Positions 8,794-17,743 are shown, numbered from the stretch's first letter. The stretch is DNA of 64,000 nucleotides from Geodermatophilus obscurus (GCF_900115395.1 NZ_FOWE01000013.1:26969-90968); one strand, 5' to 3'. The notes: generated by a model from the sequence alone, not told the origin. Numbers and translations are program-made.

Positions 8794-10638
8794 GTGTCGG
8801 TCAACATTCAGGCGTACCGAAACGCGGTCACCGCAGCCGAAGCGGCCTTCCGGCTTGCCCTCGCTGGCGGCAAGGAGAGCGCGTTCGGCGTCGCCCTGAC
8901 GCGGGTGACCTGGGAAATCATGCTCCACGAATTGACTGCGGCGCCGAACTCGGTATTGGTGTGGGAGCGGATGCCGCCACAACCTCCCTTCGGCCTCACC
9001 GGCGCCGACGCGTGGACCGTCGCCTCCCAGAAGAAGGCGAGCGAGAAGATTCGCCCGGAGTACGGCTCGCCCAATCAGCAGGTCCGCAAGTACGAGGAGT
9101 ACTTGAACCTGGCGCTCGAGATACTGAAGTGGGGGCAGGTGCGCCAGGAACTGATCGTCGACAAGCAACGCGGCAAGCAATACCTGATCCTCGGGGCCAA
9201 CCCGCTTGTCGTGGAAGTCATGCAGGCCGTGTCGGCCGAGCTGATGAATTGGTACCGGGTGCAGCCCAACACGCGGGAGCTCATCGACCAGCCGGCGCGC
9301 GTCGGGCTCGCGCGGATGTTCAGCGAGCGGCCGGACATCGTGGCGCTAATCCGGATGGCGGAGAAGCTCCCCCTCGACGTCGAGATCAGCAATGTGCCGA
9401 TCGACCGGCCGGCATTCGTCGAGGCGGTCGAGTTGGCAATCGGGTTGATACCTGTCGTGGGGAACGCCGTCGCGGCGTACGAGGCGTGGAGCGGTGAAGA
9501 CTTGTTCGGCTACCACCTCAGCGATGTCGAGCGCGGCGTGCTGGCGGCGTCCGTGCTGCTGCCGGTGGCCGGACGCCTCGTGAAGGGCGGACGCGCTCTC
9601 TACACCGAGGCGCGGCTGGTCTCGATGTACGGGCGGGACGCCGCGGCTTGGTCGCGCGTCTTGGGAGCCGGCGCCCGCGGGAGTGCCCAACGACAAGCCC
9701 TGGCCACCGTCGGGAAGGCCGACCGGCTGCTCCGCGTCGAGCGCAAGCTCTCCGGGTCGATCGTGAAGGAGGCAGTGGACGCCGTCCCCCGACTCGCCAA
9801 GGGCGGCGCCGCCAAGCTGACGACCACGGTCGACTCCGCCGTCGTGACCGTGTTCCGCGAGCTGACCCAGGCGCACCCGACGCTGAAGGTTTTGGACGAG
9901 CACGCGATCGGGCGGGTGCTGGCCAGGGGGCCGAACGCCGACCACCTCAAGGGGCAGGTTCTGGAAGAGCTGATCGAGTCGCGAATCGTGCCATGGCTCA
10001 GCTCCCGGGAAGGCGGGTTCGCCTTAGGGATCACCGTGCCTGCGGGCAAGAAGTTGGAGTTCGTTCCGGGACACCTCGTGCGCGACAGCGCCGGGCACCA
10101 GATCAGTGACGGCCTCCTGGCATACCGGGACGGCGAGAAGCTCGTGATCGCAGCCGTCTTCGAGGCCAAAGCGGGTAAGAATGCAGCCCGCGAGCTGAGC
10201 CTCAAGAAGGGCGGCATGTCCTCACTGACGAAGGCCGAGCGCCAGGAATTGCGGGCGAACGCAAAGGACGTCTGGCGCGAGCAGCGCGACGAGGCGTTGG
10301 CCGCCGGCGTGCCGTTCAAGAAGACCCTGGACGAGGTGGAGAAGGAGTACGCGCTCTCCGAGCTCGGCGGGCAGGTCCGGCGCGACGTGGAACGGCTCGC
10401 GGACGGCGCACGGATCCGGATCGGTACGGAGATGTTCGCGGTGACCGTCTCTCCGACACGCACCAAATTCTTCGGCGTCCTCCCGCGCGACGTGCGCGCG
10501 GCTGCTATCGAAAAGCAGTTGAAGGAGTCCGGGTTCAGTTTCGAGATCATCGGCGCCGATATCAAGTCCAAGGACCTTGCCGCCATCGGCGAGAAGCTCA
10601 AGCCCCTTGCGGAAAAGCTCGCTGATGCCGCTCCCTGA
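8794..10638 (+). CDS. Polymorphic-toxin-like protein with a PD-(D/E)XK-type nuclease core
   Basis: A 614-residue protein with a GTG start. The N-terminal ~200 residues are alpha-helical and unrecognised. Residues ~208-262 (IGLIPVVGNAVAAYEAWSGE, then LSDVERGVLAASVLLPVAG) resemble the PT-TG pre-toxin segment found just before toxin domains, although the Thr-Gly is replaced here by FG. Residues ~385-475 fit a restriction-endonuclease fold: Glu391/392 in VLEELIE, Asp439 in ISDGLLAY, and Glu457-x-Lys459 in VFEAKAGK. The final ~130 residues are an alpha/beta tail (VTVSPTRTKFFGVLP). There is no signal peptide. A DNA- or RNA-cleaving effector delivered with, or regulated by, the upstream protein is inference. 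No immunity gene is recognised next to it; the small gene at 11082 is the only nearby candidate. Confidence 0.6.
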   Translation: MSVNIQAYRNAVTAAEAAFRLALAGGKESAFGVALTRVTWEIMLHELTAAPNSVLVWERMPPQPPFGLTGADAWTVASQKKASEKIRPEYGSPNQQVRKYEEYLNLALEILKWGQVRQELIVDKQRGKQYLILGANPLVVEVMQAVSAELMNWYRVQPNTRELIDQPARVGLARMFSERPDIVALIRMAEKLPLDVEISNVPIDRPAFVEAVELAIGLIPVVGNAVAAYEAWSGEDLFGYHLSDVERGVLAASVLLPVAGRLVKGGRALYTEARLVSMYGRDAAAWSRVLGAGARGSAQRQALATVGKADRLLRVERKLSGSIVKEAVDAVPRLAKGGAAKLTTTVDSAVVTVFRELTQAHPTLKVLDEHAIGRVLARGPNADHLKGQVLEELIESRIVPWLSSREGGFALGITVPAGKKLEFVPGHLVRDSAGHQISDGLLAYRDGEKLVIAAVFEAKAGKNAARELSLKKGGMSSLTKAERQELRANAKDVWREQRDEALAAGVPFKKTLDEVEKEYALSELGGQVRRDVERLADGARIRIGTEMFAVTVSPTRTKFFGVLPRDVRAAAIEKQLKESGFSFEIIGADIKSKDLAAIGEKLKPLAEKLADAAP

Positions 10639-10900
10639 AACGCCCAAGAGACTCAGCGTCACGGCTGGCCGGCGATCCGGGGGCATCACTCGACGATTAC
10701 CGTACCGTCGCGACGGTCAAGATAGCGCGAGCGTTCGGTCGTGAGGATCTCCAGCGTTCACCGGCGAGACCGATGCGAGGGCTGCTCCGATCTCTCCATA
10801 GTAGAAGAAGGCACACCTGCCCGATGGCCGCTACCAGCGGTCCAGGTCTTCGTGACCGGCGGAGGAGAGGCCGCGGAGGCCGGGAGCGACCCGAAGGACG

Positions 10901-11044
10901 GCTCAGCCCTATGCGATCGCGCAGTACACCGCGAAGGGCGTGCCCATGCTCTGGCAGGGCCAGGAGTTCGCGGAGAACTGGAACCTCCCCGGCGGCACCG
11001 ACCCCCGCCGCATCATCTGCAGCCACCCGCTGCACTGGGAGTAA
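10901..11044 (+). pseudogene. Fragment of a GH13 alpha-amylase-family enzyme
   Basis: One frame reads AQPYAIAQYTAKGVPMLWQG, then QEFAENW and RRIICSHPLHWE, followed by TAA at 11042-11044. PMLWQGQEFAEN is the conserved C-terminal part of the GH13 barrel near the last catalytic region, as in glycogen-branching or trehalohydrolase-type enzymes. Only ~47 codons remain and no start or upstream domain is present. The rest of 10639-11081 holds nothing else I recognise. It is a relic of a larger gene lost by recombination. Confidence 0.6.
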
Positions 11045-11081
11045 GACCCTGCGACTCACCGCCCGCAGGGACATCGGGTTC

Positions 11082-11429
11082 ATGGAACTGCACTGGCCGG
11101 AGATCCCGGCACCAATCGTCAAGGAGGCCCATCGGCTGGAGTACCGGCTGGAACAGGGCTGGCGCCCGCCGGAGCAGTTCGGCGTCAGGATCGAATCCGC
11201 AGAAGCGGGCATCGTCCATTCACCGGCGGTAAGCCTCGTCATGGACATCTATCCCGCTATCCGCGTCATCTACGCCCCGGAAGATGAACGGATCGGCCGG
11301 AAGCTCATGCTTCATCTCGACAGGCACGGCCGAGACGTGCCTCGTCCTCGGGAGTTTGATCCGCGCCTGCTCGAGGAGGCGGCCCTCCCGCCGAGGTCCC
11401 CGGGACAGCCGGCCACCGAGAGACGCTGA
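11082..11429 (+). CDS. Small hypothetical protein (115 aa)
   Basis: Starting at ATG 11082 the protein begins MELHWPEIPAPIVKEAHRL and contains VSLVMDIYPAIRVIYAPEDE, which alternates like a beta-hairpin followed by a helix. The C-terminus (PPRSPGQPATERR) is probably disordered. The frame is open for 100 codons upstream, but that part is Arg/Ser-rich and reads like non-coding sequence. No family is recognised and no strong ribosome binding site is seen. It lies between two gene fragments, so it could itself be a fragment. Its position 440 bp behind a toxin-like gene makes an immunity role conceivable, nothing more. Confidence 0.4.
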   Translation: MELHWPEIPAPIVKEAHRLEYRLEQGWRPPEQFGVRIESAEAGIVHSPAVSLVMDIYPAIRVIYAPEDERIGRKLMLHLDRHGRDVPRPREFDPRLLEEAALPPRSPGQPATERR

Positions 11430-11709
11430 GCAGCAAGGAACCCCCGACGCCCCGACCCGCAGGGGTAGGCGTCAGCGGCGGCCCCCGCGGCCGTGCCCGT
11501 CCCCAACTGTGCGCCGCGCCTGCGAGCACGACACCACCGCGCCTCGGTCGCGGCCTGATGACCTGTCCGTCCTCGGCGAGTCCCCCGAGGCGGCCGCAGT
11601 GCATCCAACGTCTGGTAGCCGCGCTGGGGTCGGTCCAGCACGCTCGCGGCCAAATAGGGGCCAAAAGCGTCCCGCGCTCCCGTCCGGGCCCGGCGCCCCA
11701 CGGGGATCG

Positions 11710-12114
11710 ATCATCGCCTTCCGTGAGGGATTCGCCGATCCGAAAGCCGCTGCGGCCCAGCAGGAGATCCTGGAGTTGGCCCGCACGGACCCGAAGCAGG
11801 CCGGCAGGCTCTATGAGGGACTCGTCGCGGGCGACTTCCAAGGTGGTCACGCCGTACGGAACGCGTATAGCCGCCCAGGTCGACGGATGGACATCGGCAC
11901 CGAACACGAGGCAACGATCGAAGGGAGAACTGGTGCCTTCAGTGCACGTAAGCTGGACCAGCTTTGGGACGACCTGGTCGACAAGGGCAACGCCACGGTC
12001 ACTGTGCCCTAACTGTCGCCCGCAGCCCGCGACCAGTTGGAGCGGATGACTGCCCAGGCCAAGCAGCTCATTAGGCGCTCCACGGTGATTGTGGTGCGCG
12101 AGACACTGCCGTAG
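11710..12114 (+). pseudogene. C-terminal fragment of a second toxin-like gene, with an in-frame stop
   Basis: The frame reads IIAFREGFADPKAAAAQQEI ... SRPGRRMDIGTEHEATIEGR ... LDQLWDDLVDKGNATVTVP, then TAA (12010-12012). It continues in the same frame with LSPAARDQLERM and STVIVVRETLP to TAG at 12112-12114. Sense on both sides of the TAA shows one gene with a nonsense mutation. No start codon or N-terminal domains are present, so it is also 5'-truncated. The Asp/Glu-rich core and short length suggest a C-terminal toxin or enzyme domain cut from its carrier. I cannot name the family. Confidence 0.5.
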
Positions 12115-12244
12115 TAGCGGAATTACCCGCGCCGTACTGTCTACACTCACCTCAACCGCGTCGACGTCGGGGCGACTGCGGACGGTGGAATCACGGACTG
12201 GAGGGAACCCGCAGGGCTGACTCTTCAACCGCACGGAGATTCAT

Positions 12245-14014
12245 ATGTGCTCACTACAGAGGTCCATCGTATTTCTGAGCGGCCTGTTGCTCGTCTGGTT
12301 CGCCGGCGTGGATGTGGCGGCTGGGCAGCCGTCGCTCGTCCTGGACCCAGAGTCAGGGAATCCTGGGACGACCGTGACGGTGACTGGATCGTTCCTCGAC
12401 CCCTGTGAATCCACCGATGCGGAGTGGGACGGTAGCTCCATCGAGTCAGTACCTGACTCGGGTGGTCTGCAAATCACAATTCCAAGTGACGCCTCGACGG
12501 GTAGCCACACCTCACCATTTACTGCTATGGACTGCCCGATCCGGATGCCGGCCAAGGCCCGGATGCCGGCTACAACCTGATCGGCACCGCCAGCGAAAAT
12601 TTCACCGTCGTGGCACCGGAGCTGCGGCTATCCAGGTCCGAGGCTAGACCCGACGAAGTGGTCACGGCCTTCATGACCGGATTTCCGGCTGGATGTACCC
12701 CTGTGCTCACGGTCGCTGGTGCGACCGTGAGCACTGATGAGGGTGACACTGGGGCCGACGAACGACGGGTGACGTTCACGGTACCGACCAGCTCTCAACC
12801 CGGTGGTGCTCGCGTAGCGGTTCAGTGCGACGGCGAAACCGCGTCTGCTCCACTCGAAATCCTGCTTCCCATAGAGCCCGACCCGGACCCGGACCCGGAC
12901 CCGGACCCGGACCCGGACCCGGACGAGGATCCCGATCCCGACCCTGACCCGGATCCCGACCCCGACCCGGATCCCGATCCCGATCCCGATCCTGAGCCCG
13001 ACCCGGACCCGGACCCGGATCCGGGTCCGAGTTCAGAAGCGTCGGCCTTGTTGCGCCCGGACTTCCCGCAGGCACTCCCCACGCCCCAGGAGGTGTCGTG
13101 GAGCCCCCGCGCTCTGCTCGTCAGCGCGGCGCTCTTCGCGCTCTTGTTCGTCGTCGTCGGGTTCCCAGCCGAATTATTCAACAAGACGCTCGAGGAAAAC
13201 CGGCACCGGCTGCCAGCCTGGTGGCGGCGCGACCCGCCGAAGAATGTGGGAGCCCGTTCCCGGTGGCTCGACGGCGCAGTATTCGTTCTCGGTAGTGCGG
13301 TTCTGTTGAGTCTCGTCGAGTCAGGAGCCACTTTTGACTCGCAGACCCTGATCCTCGGTCTGGCTTTCACAATCTCCGTCCCACTCACAACGCTGGCTTA
13401 TGCTGGCACCGTCGAACTGACCCTGCGCGTTGCTGACCCGGCGCCAGCCCGGCTACAGGTACTACCTGTGGCCATTGCGGTCGCGCTGCGTAGTGGTGTC
13501 TCGACTGGCACGGTTCGAGCCGGGCTATGCCTATGGATTATTCGCCTACTTTTCCGTTGGCGCCGCGGCGGCGCCCCGCAGAAACCGCGGACAGGGCCCC
13601 GCAGTATTGCTCGGTGGTGTCGCCCTGCTCGCGCTGGGGGCGCTCGCGTGGCTACTGTGGTCGTCCGTAGACGCGGCCGCCGCCGAGCCGGATGCTGGTC
13701 CGATCGTGCTGTTGGCGGATTCCGCCCTCGCCACGACCGTCGTTCTTGCTTGGCAGGGCTCCGTCTTCGGTCTCATACCCATCTAGTACCTCGACGGGCG
13801 CAGGCTAGCTCGGTGGAGCTGGACAGCATGGGCGATTGTATGGGGCGTGTCCGTGGTCCTGCTTGTGCACATTCTGTTCTGGAAATTCCTGCAAGAGGTC
13901 GAGAGCCTTTGGCAGCTCTCTCTCGCGCTGATTCCGTTCGTACTTTTTGGGCTGCTGTCGGTGGGTCTATGGGGGTACCTTCGTGCCACCGAACAGGCAA
14001 TCCCATCCGCCTGA
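12245..14014 (+). pseudogene. Decayed secreted/membrane protein with Ig-like domains, Pro-Asp linker and TM helices
   Basis: The start at ATG 12245 has GGAG six bases upstream and is followed by a signal peptide (SIVFLSGLLLVWFAGVDVAAG) and a beta-sandwich-like segment (SLVLDPESGNPGTTVTVTGS). A one-base shift near 12505 moves coding to a second frame (GYNLIGTASENFTVVAPEL), a second Ig-like domain, an acidic Pro-Asp linker, and a membrane domain opening with SPRALLVSAALFALLFVVVG and FPAELFNKTLEENR. A second shift near 13490 returns to the first frame (VVVSRLARFEPGYAYGLFAY). An in-frame TAG (13784-13786) interrupts FGLIPI/YLDGRRLARW, and coding ends at TGA 14012-14014. Intact relatives would be surface-exposed multi-pass membrane proteins of unknown function. 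Confidence 0.7.
12877..13023 (+). repeat. Pro-Asp dipeptide repeat tract (6-bp coding repeat)
   Basis: About 48 codons alternate Asp and Pro, with rare Glu substitutions, between the second Ig-like domain and the first membrane helix of the decayed gene. The DNA is built from CCCGAC, CCGGAC and CCGGAT units. It would act as a stiff acidic spacer holding the extracellular domains away from the membrane; repeats of this kind are prone to slippage. Confidence 0.9.
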
Positions 14015-14248
14015 CTTACGGAGCGCTCAGGCCTCGGCTCGCTTTGGCAGCTCGGCGGCAACTGCGGGCGGCTGAAGCCGCGTAGCGGTGAGCCTTCTTG
14101 TCACGAGTGCCGCAATTGGTCGCAGCGTGGCCGGTCGGTGCTAGAGATCCTCAAGGGCGGCGATCTGCGCCTGCGTCCAGCCTGCGGCATACTAGTCGAC
14201 GATCGATTTGCGGCCGTGCACGGTGGTGCGGGCATTACCGTGGGACGC

Positions 14249-14306
14249 GAGAACCTCCGAGCAGGTGTTGGGCCTTCGACAAGCCACACCCCACTCGGAG
14301 GTTCTC
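14249..14306. repeat. Perfect 13-bp inverted repeat with a 32-nt loop
   Basis: GAGAACCTCCGAG (14249-14261) is exactly mirrored by CTCGGAGGTTCTC (14294-14306). It lies in the 409-bp gap between the decayed membrane gene and the IS110-type transposase, about 120 bp upstream of the transposase. It could be a bidirectional terminator, part of the non-coding left end of the IS110-type element, or the end of another lost IS. The rest of 14015-14423 has no recognisable gene. Confidence 0.6.
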
Positions 14307-14423
14307 CTGCGTACAAGCCCGCCCTGCTGACACCAACGTCAAGGCCAAGTACAGCTGATAGCCGTTGACCTCGTTCCCGCGGGAACGTCCTGACGACGTT
14401 TCCGCAGTGGACGGGAGGTTGTC

Positions 14424-15659
14424 GTGGGCTTGCTGCAGGAGGCGCTTCCGGCGTCGACGTTGGTGGTCGCGATCGATCCGGGGAAGGTCATCAACCGGGT
14501 CTGGCTGCGTACCGGTGCGGCCGGTGAACTGGTGCCGCCGCTGTCTCTGCCGGTGCTGCGCCCGGGGCTGGAGCAGCTGCACCGGTTGGTCGTCGACCAC
14601 GCCGGGCCTGCCCGTCCGGTCTTCGCCATCGAGGCGACCGGAGGCCTGCACCAGGCCTGGATGCGGGAGCTCAACCAGCGGTTTCCCGGATCGGTACGAC
14701 TGTTCGCTCCCTCGGAGACCACCGCCGCACGGGCCCAGCTGGGCTCACGGCGGTTCAAGACCGACGACCGTGATTGTGCGCCGCGCTGACCTATCTGGCA
14801 CGCCAGGGCCAGGGCCGGCGGGTGCCCGATCAGGTGCAGGACTCCCTGGCCGCCGCGGTCCGGCACCGCCGCGGCCTGATCGCCGAGCACAAGGTGGCCC
14901 AGCAGCGCCTGCACGACCAGCTGCACGCGCTCTGCCCCGGCCTGGCCGCCCCCGACGGGCACGGCCGGGCGCTGAAGGTCGACAGCGTCATCGGGCAGGC
15001 AGTGCTGGACTGCGCCGCCGCCTTCGCCGGCCGGGCACCCGCACCGCGGTCACTGCGAGCTCGATCCCACGGCCGGATCCGCGATCGCGAGGCGGAGTGC
15101 TGGATCGACCGGTGGCGGACCTGTCTGCCGCCGCCGGCCGACGCTTCGGCGCGGGCCGCCCGACTGGGCCGCAGCATGACCCGCTGGCGCGCGCTGACCG
15201 CCGACATCGCCGCGGTCGATGGCGAGATCGCCGCGCTGCTGGCCGGCAGTGACGGGCAGGTGCTGACCACGTTGCCCGGAGTGGCCACCGCTCGAGCGGC
15301 GGCTTTCGCCGCTTTCAGCCTGCCCGTCGACCGGTTTCCCGACGCCGAGCACCTCTACTCGGCCACCGGCCTGGCCCCGGGCAGCTACCAGTCGGCGACG
15401 ATCAACCGGCGCACCCCCATCTCCCGTCAGGGGCTGCCCGAACACCGCGATGCGCTGATGAACCTGGCCTGGGGCCTCCCAGCACTGCGGGCCGTTCATC
15501 GACCGCCACCGCGAGCTGCGCGCCCGGGGCCTGCGGCCCATTCCGGCGCGCATCGCCCTGGCCCGCCACGCCTGCCGCCTGGCCTACACCCTGCTCAACA
15601 CCCAACAACCCTTCGACGAACAGCGCTACCGTCGAGCCCGGCACCAGAGCGAGCGGTGA
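14424..15659 (+). pseudogene. IS110-family transposase broken by frameshifts
   Basis: The N-terminal RuvC-like DEDD domain is clear: LVVAIDPGKVINRVWL (first Asp), FAIEATGGLHQAW (Glu) and FKTDDRD (Asp pair). A single-base shift at about 14775 moves into ALTYLARQGQGRRVPDQVQ and a long helical middle. The C-terminal Tnp20-type part follows (LTTLPGVATARAAAFAAF, SATGLAPGSYQSA). A second shift near 15490 leads into FIDRHRELRARGL and ARHACRLAYTLLN, ending at TGA 15657-15659. IS110 elements lack long inverted ends and use a non-coding RNA from one end. The element's exact ends are not visible to me. Confidence 0.85.
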
Positions 15660-16051
15660 CGGCTGCGATAGCTCTGCCGCACGACGGCGCAACCTAGCTT
15701 GCCGCCCGCTCGCCCTGGGGCCGCCCACGGCGCACACGAAAGCCTGCCGCTCGACGGCGTCTCATCAGCCTGCCGACCAGGCCCCCACCGCCGGACCGAC
15801 CACCGCGCTGCCGCCCGAGGCCGGACACCGAAGTGCCCGGTCCGCTCAGGCACGCCCGCACGAGACCGGGACTGCCCCCGGTTCCGTTGACTCTTGACCT
15901 CAAGGGCGAAAGCTAGACGCTCTGGCCCGGTCGCTGTCCGGCCACGCTGTCCGGGTCCACGCCGTGTCCTGGGCAACGAGCTAGCGCAGGTGCCGCAGGG
16001 TTCCCGTCCTGCTCACATGTCGCAGACGTTCGGTCGGCGCTAGCCTGCGGT
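15660..16051. other. Intergenic stretch, probably the right flank of the IS110-type element
   Basis: 392 bases without a supportable gene. Frames of 60-115 codons exist on both strands but are Arg/Pro-rich and without start signals. GC falls towards 16,020, just before the next small genes. I see no tRNA or terminator. Confidence 0.4.
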
Positions 16052-16306
16052 GTGGACCACGCACGCGAACTTCTGCGGCGCTACGCAGCGACGTCTCCGC
16101 GACGGCCCCTCCTGCGTGTTGTCCTGCTTTACTCTCGCTTGTTTGTTGGATTGCGGCGGACTCTGCTGGCTGCGGAGAGGCTTGAGCCGCGACTCGGGCT
16201 TGAGCTAGTCCTGGAGCGGATGCCCGCCCCTGCGTGGAAGTATGGGTTCGTCAGCGTTCTCTCATGGGTTGCCTTGGCCTCATCGGTACCTATCCCCAGG
16301 ACCTGA
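16052..16306 (+). CDS. Small putative membrane protein, possibly the front half of a split gene
   Basis: 84 residues from GTG 16052 (MDHARELLRRYAA), rich in Arg, with one hydrophobic segment near the C-terminus (YGFVSVLSWVALASS). It overlaps the next frame by 73 bp. Reading this protein to VALASS and then continuing in the next frame (GTYPQDLNQLSVAA) gives a coherent protein with two membrane helices joined by a short loop. I suspect a single gene with a one-base shift near 16,290. No family recognised. Confidence 0.4.
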   Translation: MDHARELLRRYAATSPRRPLLRVVLLYSRLFVGLRRTLLAAERLEPRLGLELVLERMPAPAWKYGFVSVLSWVALASSVPIPRT

Positions 16307-16641
16307 ACCAACTCAGTGTCGCGGCGTCCCTTGCCATGATTGTCATCGCGGGCATCTTTCTGTGGTCCATAATCCGCGCCATCAGCTCTTCTGTGTATTC
16401 GGTAGTGGTGAGACGTGCGGCGTTAAGGCTTGCCGAGGCGTTGGCGCAAGAGGTGGCCGCGAAGCCGAACGCTGTTGCGGACGAGGATCTCGAGTTGCTG
16501 CACGAGGCAGCGAGCATATTGGCCGTTAGGTATCTGGATTACGACGGCGCCAACCGTGTGGCACAAGAAGCAGCGCTCTTCGAACGACATGTCATACACG
16601 TAGGTCGCGCCGAAGGGGCCACCCCAGTCCGTCGGCGCTGA
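16234..16641 (+). CDS. Small putative membrane protein (or back half of the preceding split gene)
   Basis: Up to 135 residues. The part from ~residue 18 is credible: a helix LSVAASLAMIVIAGIFLWSII followed by a soluble Ala/Glu-rich helical tail (LRLAEALAQEVAAKP). The 5' portion overlaps the preceding frame and may not be used. Its TGA (16639-16641) overlaps the ATG of the next gene in TGATG, indicating translational coupling. Function unknown. Confidence 0.45.
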   Translation: MEVWVRQRSLMGCLGLIGTYPQDLNQLSVAASLAMIVIAGIFLWSIIRAISSSVYSVVVRRAALRLAEALAQEVAAKPNAVADEDLELLHEAASILAVRYLDYDGANRVAQEAALFERHVIHVGRAEGATPVRRR

Positions 16642-16958
16642 TGGCTACTAAGCCGAGACGCCGAAAGCAGGACCGTGGTCCGCTATATGGGGCGGCTGCC
16701 ACATTTGTCGCGGCTGTCGTCGCCCTGTGGTCTCCGGTCGTTCAAGACTTCGTTCAAGACCCTTCTTGCTCGATCGAGCTGAAGAACTACGCCGAGGTCT
16801 ACAACGCTAATCCGGAGGCAATACCTCCGGTGGAGGCCGAAGTAGATGAGCAATGCCAAGTGACTGAGTACCTTGAAAGACTTACTGACCAGGATGAGGA
16901 GAATGCGCAGGGTGACTCAGCCGGCGGCTCTAGTGGGTCCTACGGCCCTCCTGCCTAA
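16641..16958 (+). CDS. Small membrane-anchored hypothetical protein (105 aa)
   Basis: Begins MATKPRRRKQDRG, a basic N-terminus, then a single hydrophobic helix (LYGAAATFVAAVVALWSP). An outward-facing acidic domain follows, with two cysteines (SCSIELKN ... EQCQVTEY) and a Ser/Gly-rich tail. The one-base TGATG overlap with the preceding gene suggests co-translation. The two Cys could form a disulfide outside the cell. No family recognised. Confidence 0.5.
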   Translation: MATKPRRRKQDRGPLYGAAATFVAAVVALWSPVVQDFVQDPSCSIELKNYAEVYNANPEAIPPVEAEVDEQCQVTEYLERLTDQDEENAQGDSAGGSSGSYGPPA

Positions 16959-16996
16959 CCCTCTGCCATTACCCCAGCCGGGGCCATGCTCCTCCC

Positions 16997-17242
16997 ATGA
17001 CCATCCTCAGCGCTTACGACGCTGGCTCATGGGATCAGGTGGACGTGCTGCTGCTGACCGTCCAGGGAGCCACCTACACGGTCGAGGTCGGCTCGTCCGT
17101 GCCCGGCCAGGGCGTGCCCTTCCGGGTGCTCCAGTTCGATCCCGAGCCTGCCTGGCCCGTGGCTCCCGCTGCGGACCTGCCCTCCCCGCCGTGGGAGGAC
17201 GGCTCGGGCTGCACCGACCAGCCGGATACCCCCACCCCCTGA
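16997..17242 (+). CDS. Small hypothetical protein (81 aa)
   Basis: From ATG 16997 the product reads MTILSAYDAGSWDQVDVLLL ... TYTVEVGSSV, a plausible small beta-rich domain, then a Pro/Asp-rich tail ending DQPDTPTP. No signal peptide or membrane helix. It lies 18 bp upstream of a secreted-protein gene in the same direction, so the two may share a transcript. No family recognised. Confidence 0.4.
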   Translation: MTILSAYDAGSWDQVDVLLLTVQGATYTVEVGSSVPGQGVPFRVLQFDPEPAWPVAPAADLPSPPWEDGSGCTDQPDTPTP

Positions 17243-17260
17243 CTCCCTTGGAGTAGCAGA

Positions 17261-17743
17261 GTGATTGCCACCGTCCTGCCCGCCCGTCGCCTGGCCCTTA
17301 CCGGGGCCTGTGCTCTGGCTCTGCTCGGCGGGGCCATCGCCACCGCGACCCCGGCAGCTGCCGCTGACCCGTTCACGGCCTGCAAGTCCGGCGGGTTCGT
17401 CAACTACACCGACCCGCTGACCGGGGAGCCGTTCGCCAACCAGGGCCGGTGCGTGTCTACCCTCGCCCGGGGTGGCGCGATCGTCCCGGTCGCCCCGCCG
17501 GTCACGCTGGACATGGACGTGGTGGCCGTCAACCCCTATGTCGCCTCGGTCACTCTGACGATCACGGGGCCGGACGGGGACTACCCGGTCACGGTCACCA
17601 TTCGCGGGCACACGACCCCGTACACCGTCGCCGTGACCGGCGGCACCGGGTCCCTGACGTTTCCCGCGCCGTTGGGGTCCCCCGTCGTGATCACGGTCGA
17701 GGGCCAGACGCTCACCGTGACTGCGACCCCGGACGGATGGTGA
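17261..17743 (+). CDS. Secreted hypothetical protein with signal peptide
   Basis: 160 residues from GTG 17261, with GGAG seven bases upstream. The N-terminus is a clear Sec signal (VLPARRLALTGACALALLGG, cleavage likely after ATPAAA). The mature part has two cysteines (FTACKSGGFV, QGRCVSTL) flanking a YTDPLTG loop. It ends in an Ig-like beta domain of ~80 residues (VTLTITGPDGDYPVTVTI ... GSPVVITVEG). It is probably exported and folded with a disulfide. No named family recognised. Confidence 0.6.
   Translation: MIATVLPARRLALTGACALALLGGAIATATPAAAADPFTACKSGGFVNYTDPLTGEPFANQGRCVSTLARGGAIVPVAPPVTLDMDVVAVNPYVASVTLTITGPDGDYPVTVTIRGHTTPYTVAVTGGTGSLTFPAPLGSPVVITVEGQTLTVTATPDGW

Noticed and set aside
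12877..13023. Possible CRISPR array
   Set aside because: The repeat is a 6-bp coding tract without spacers, within a recognisable protein linker.
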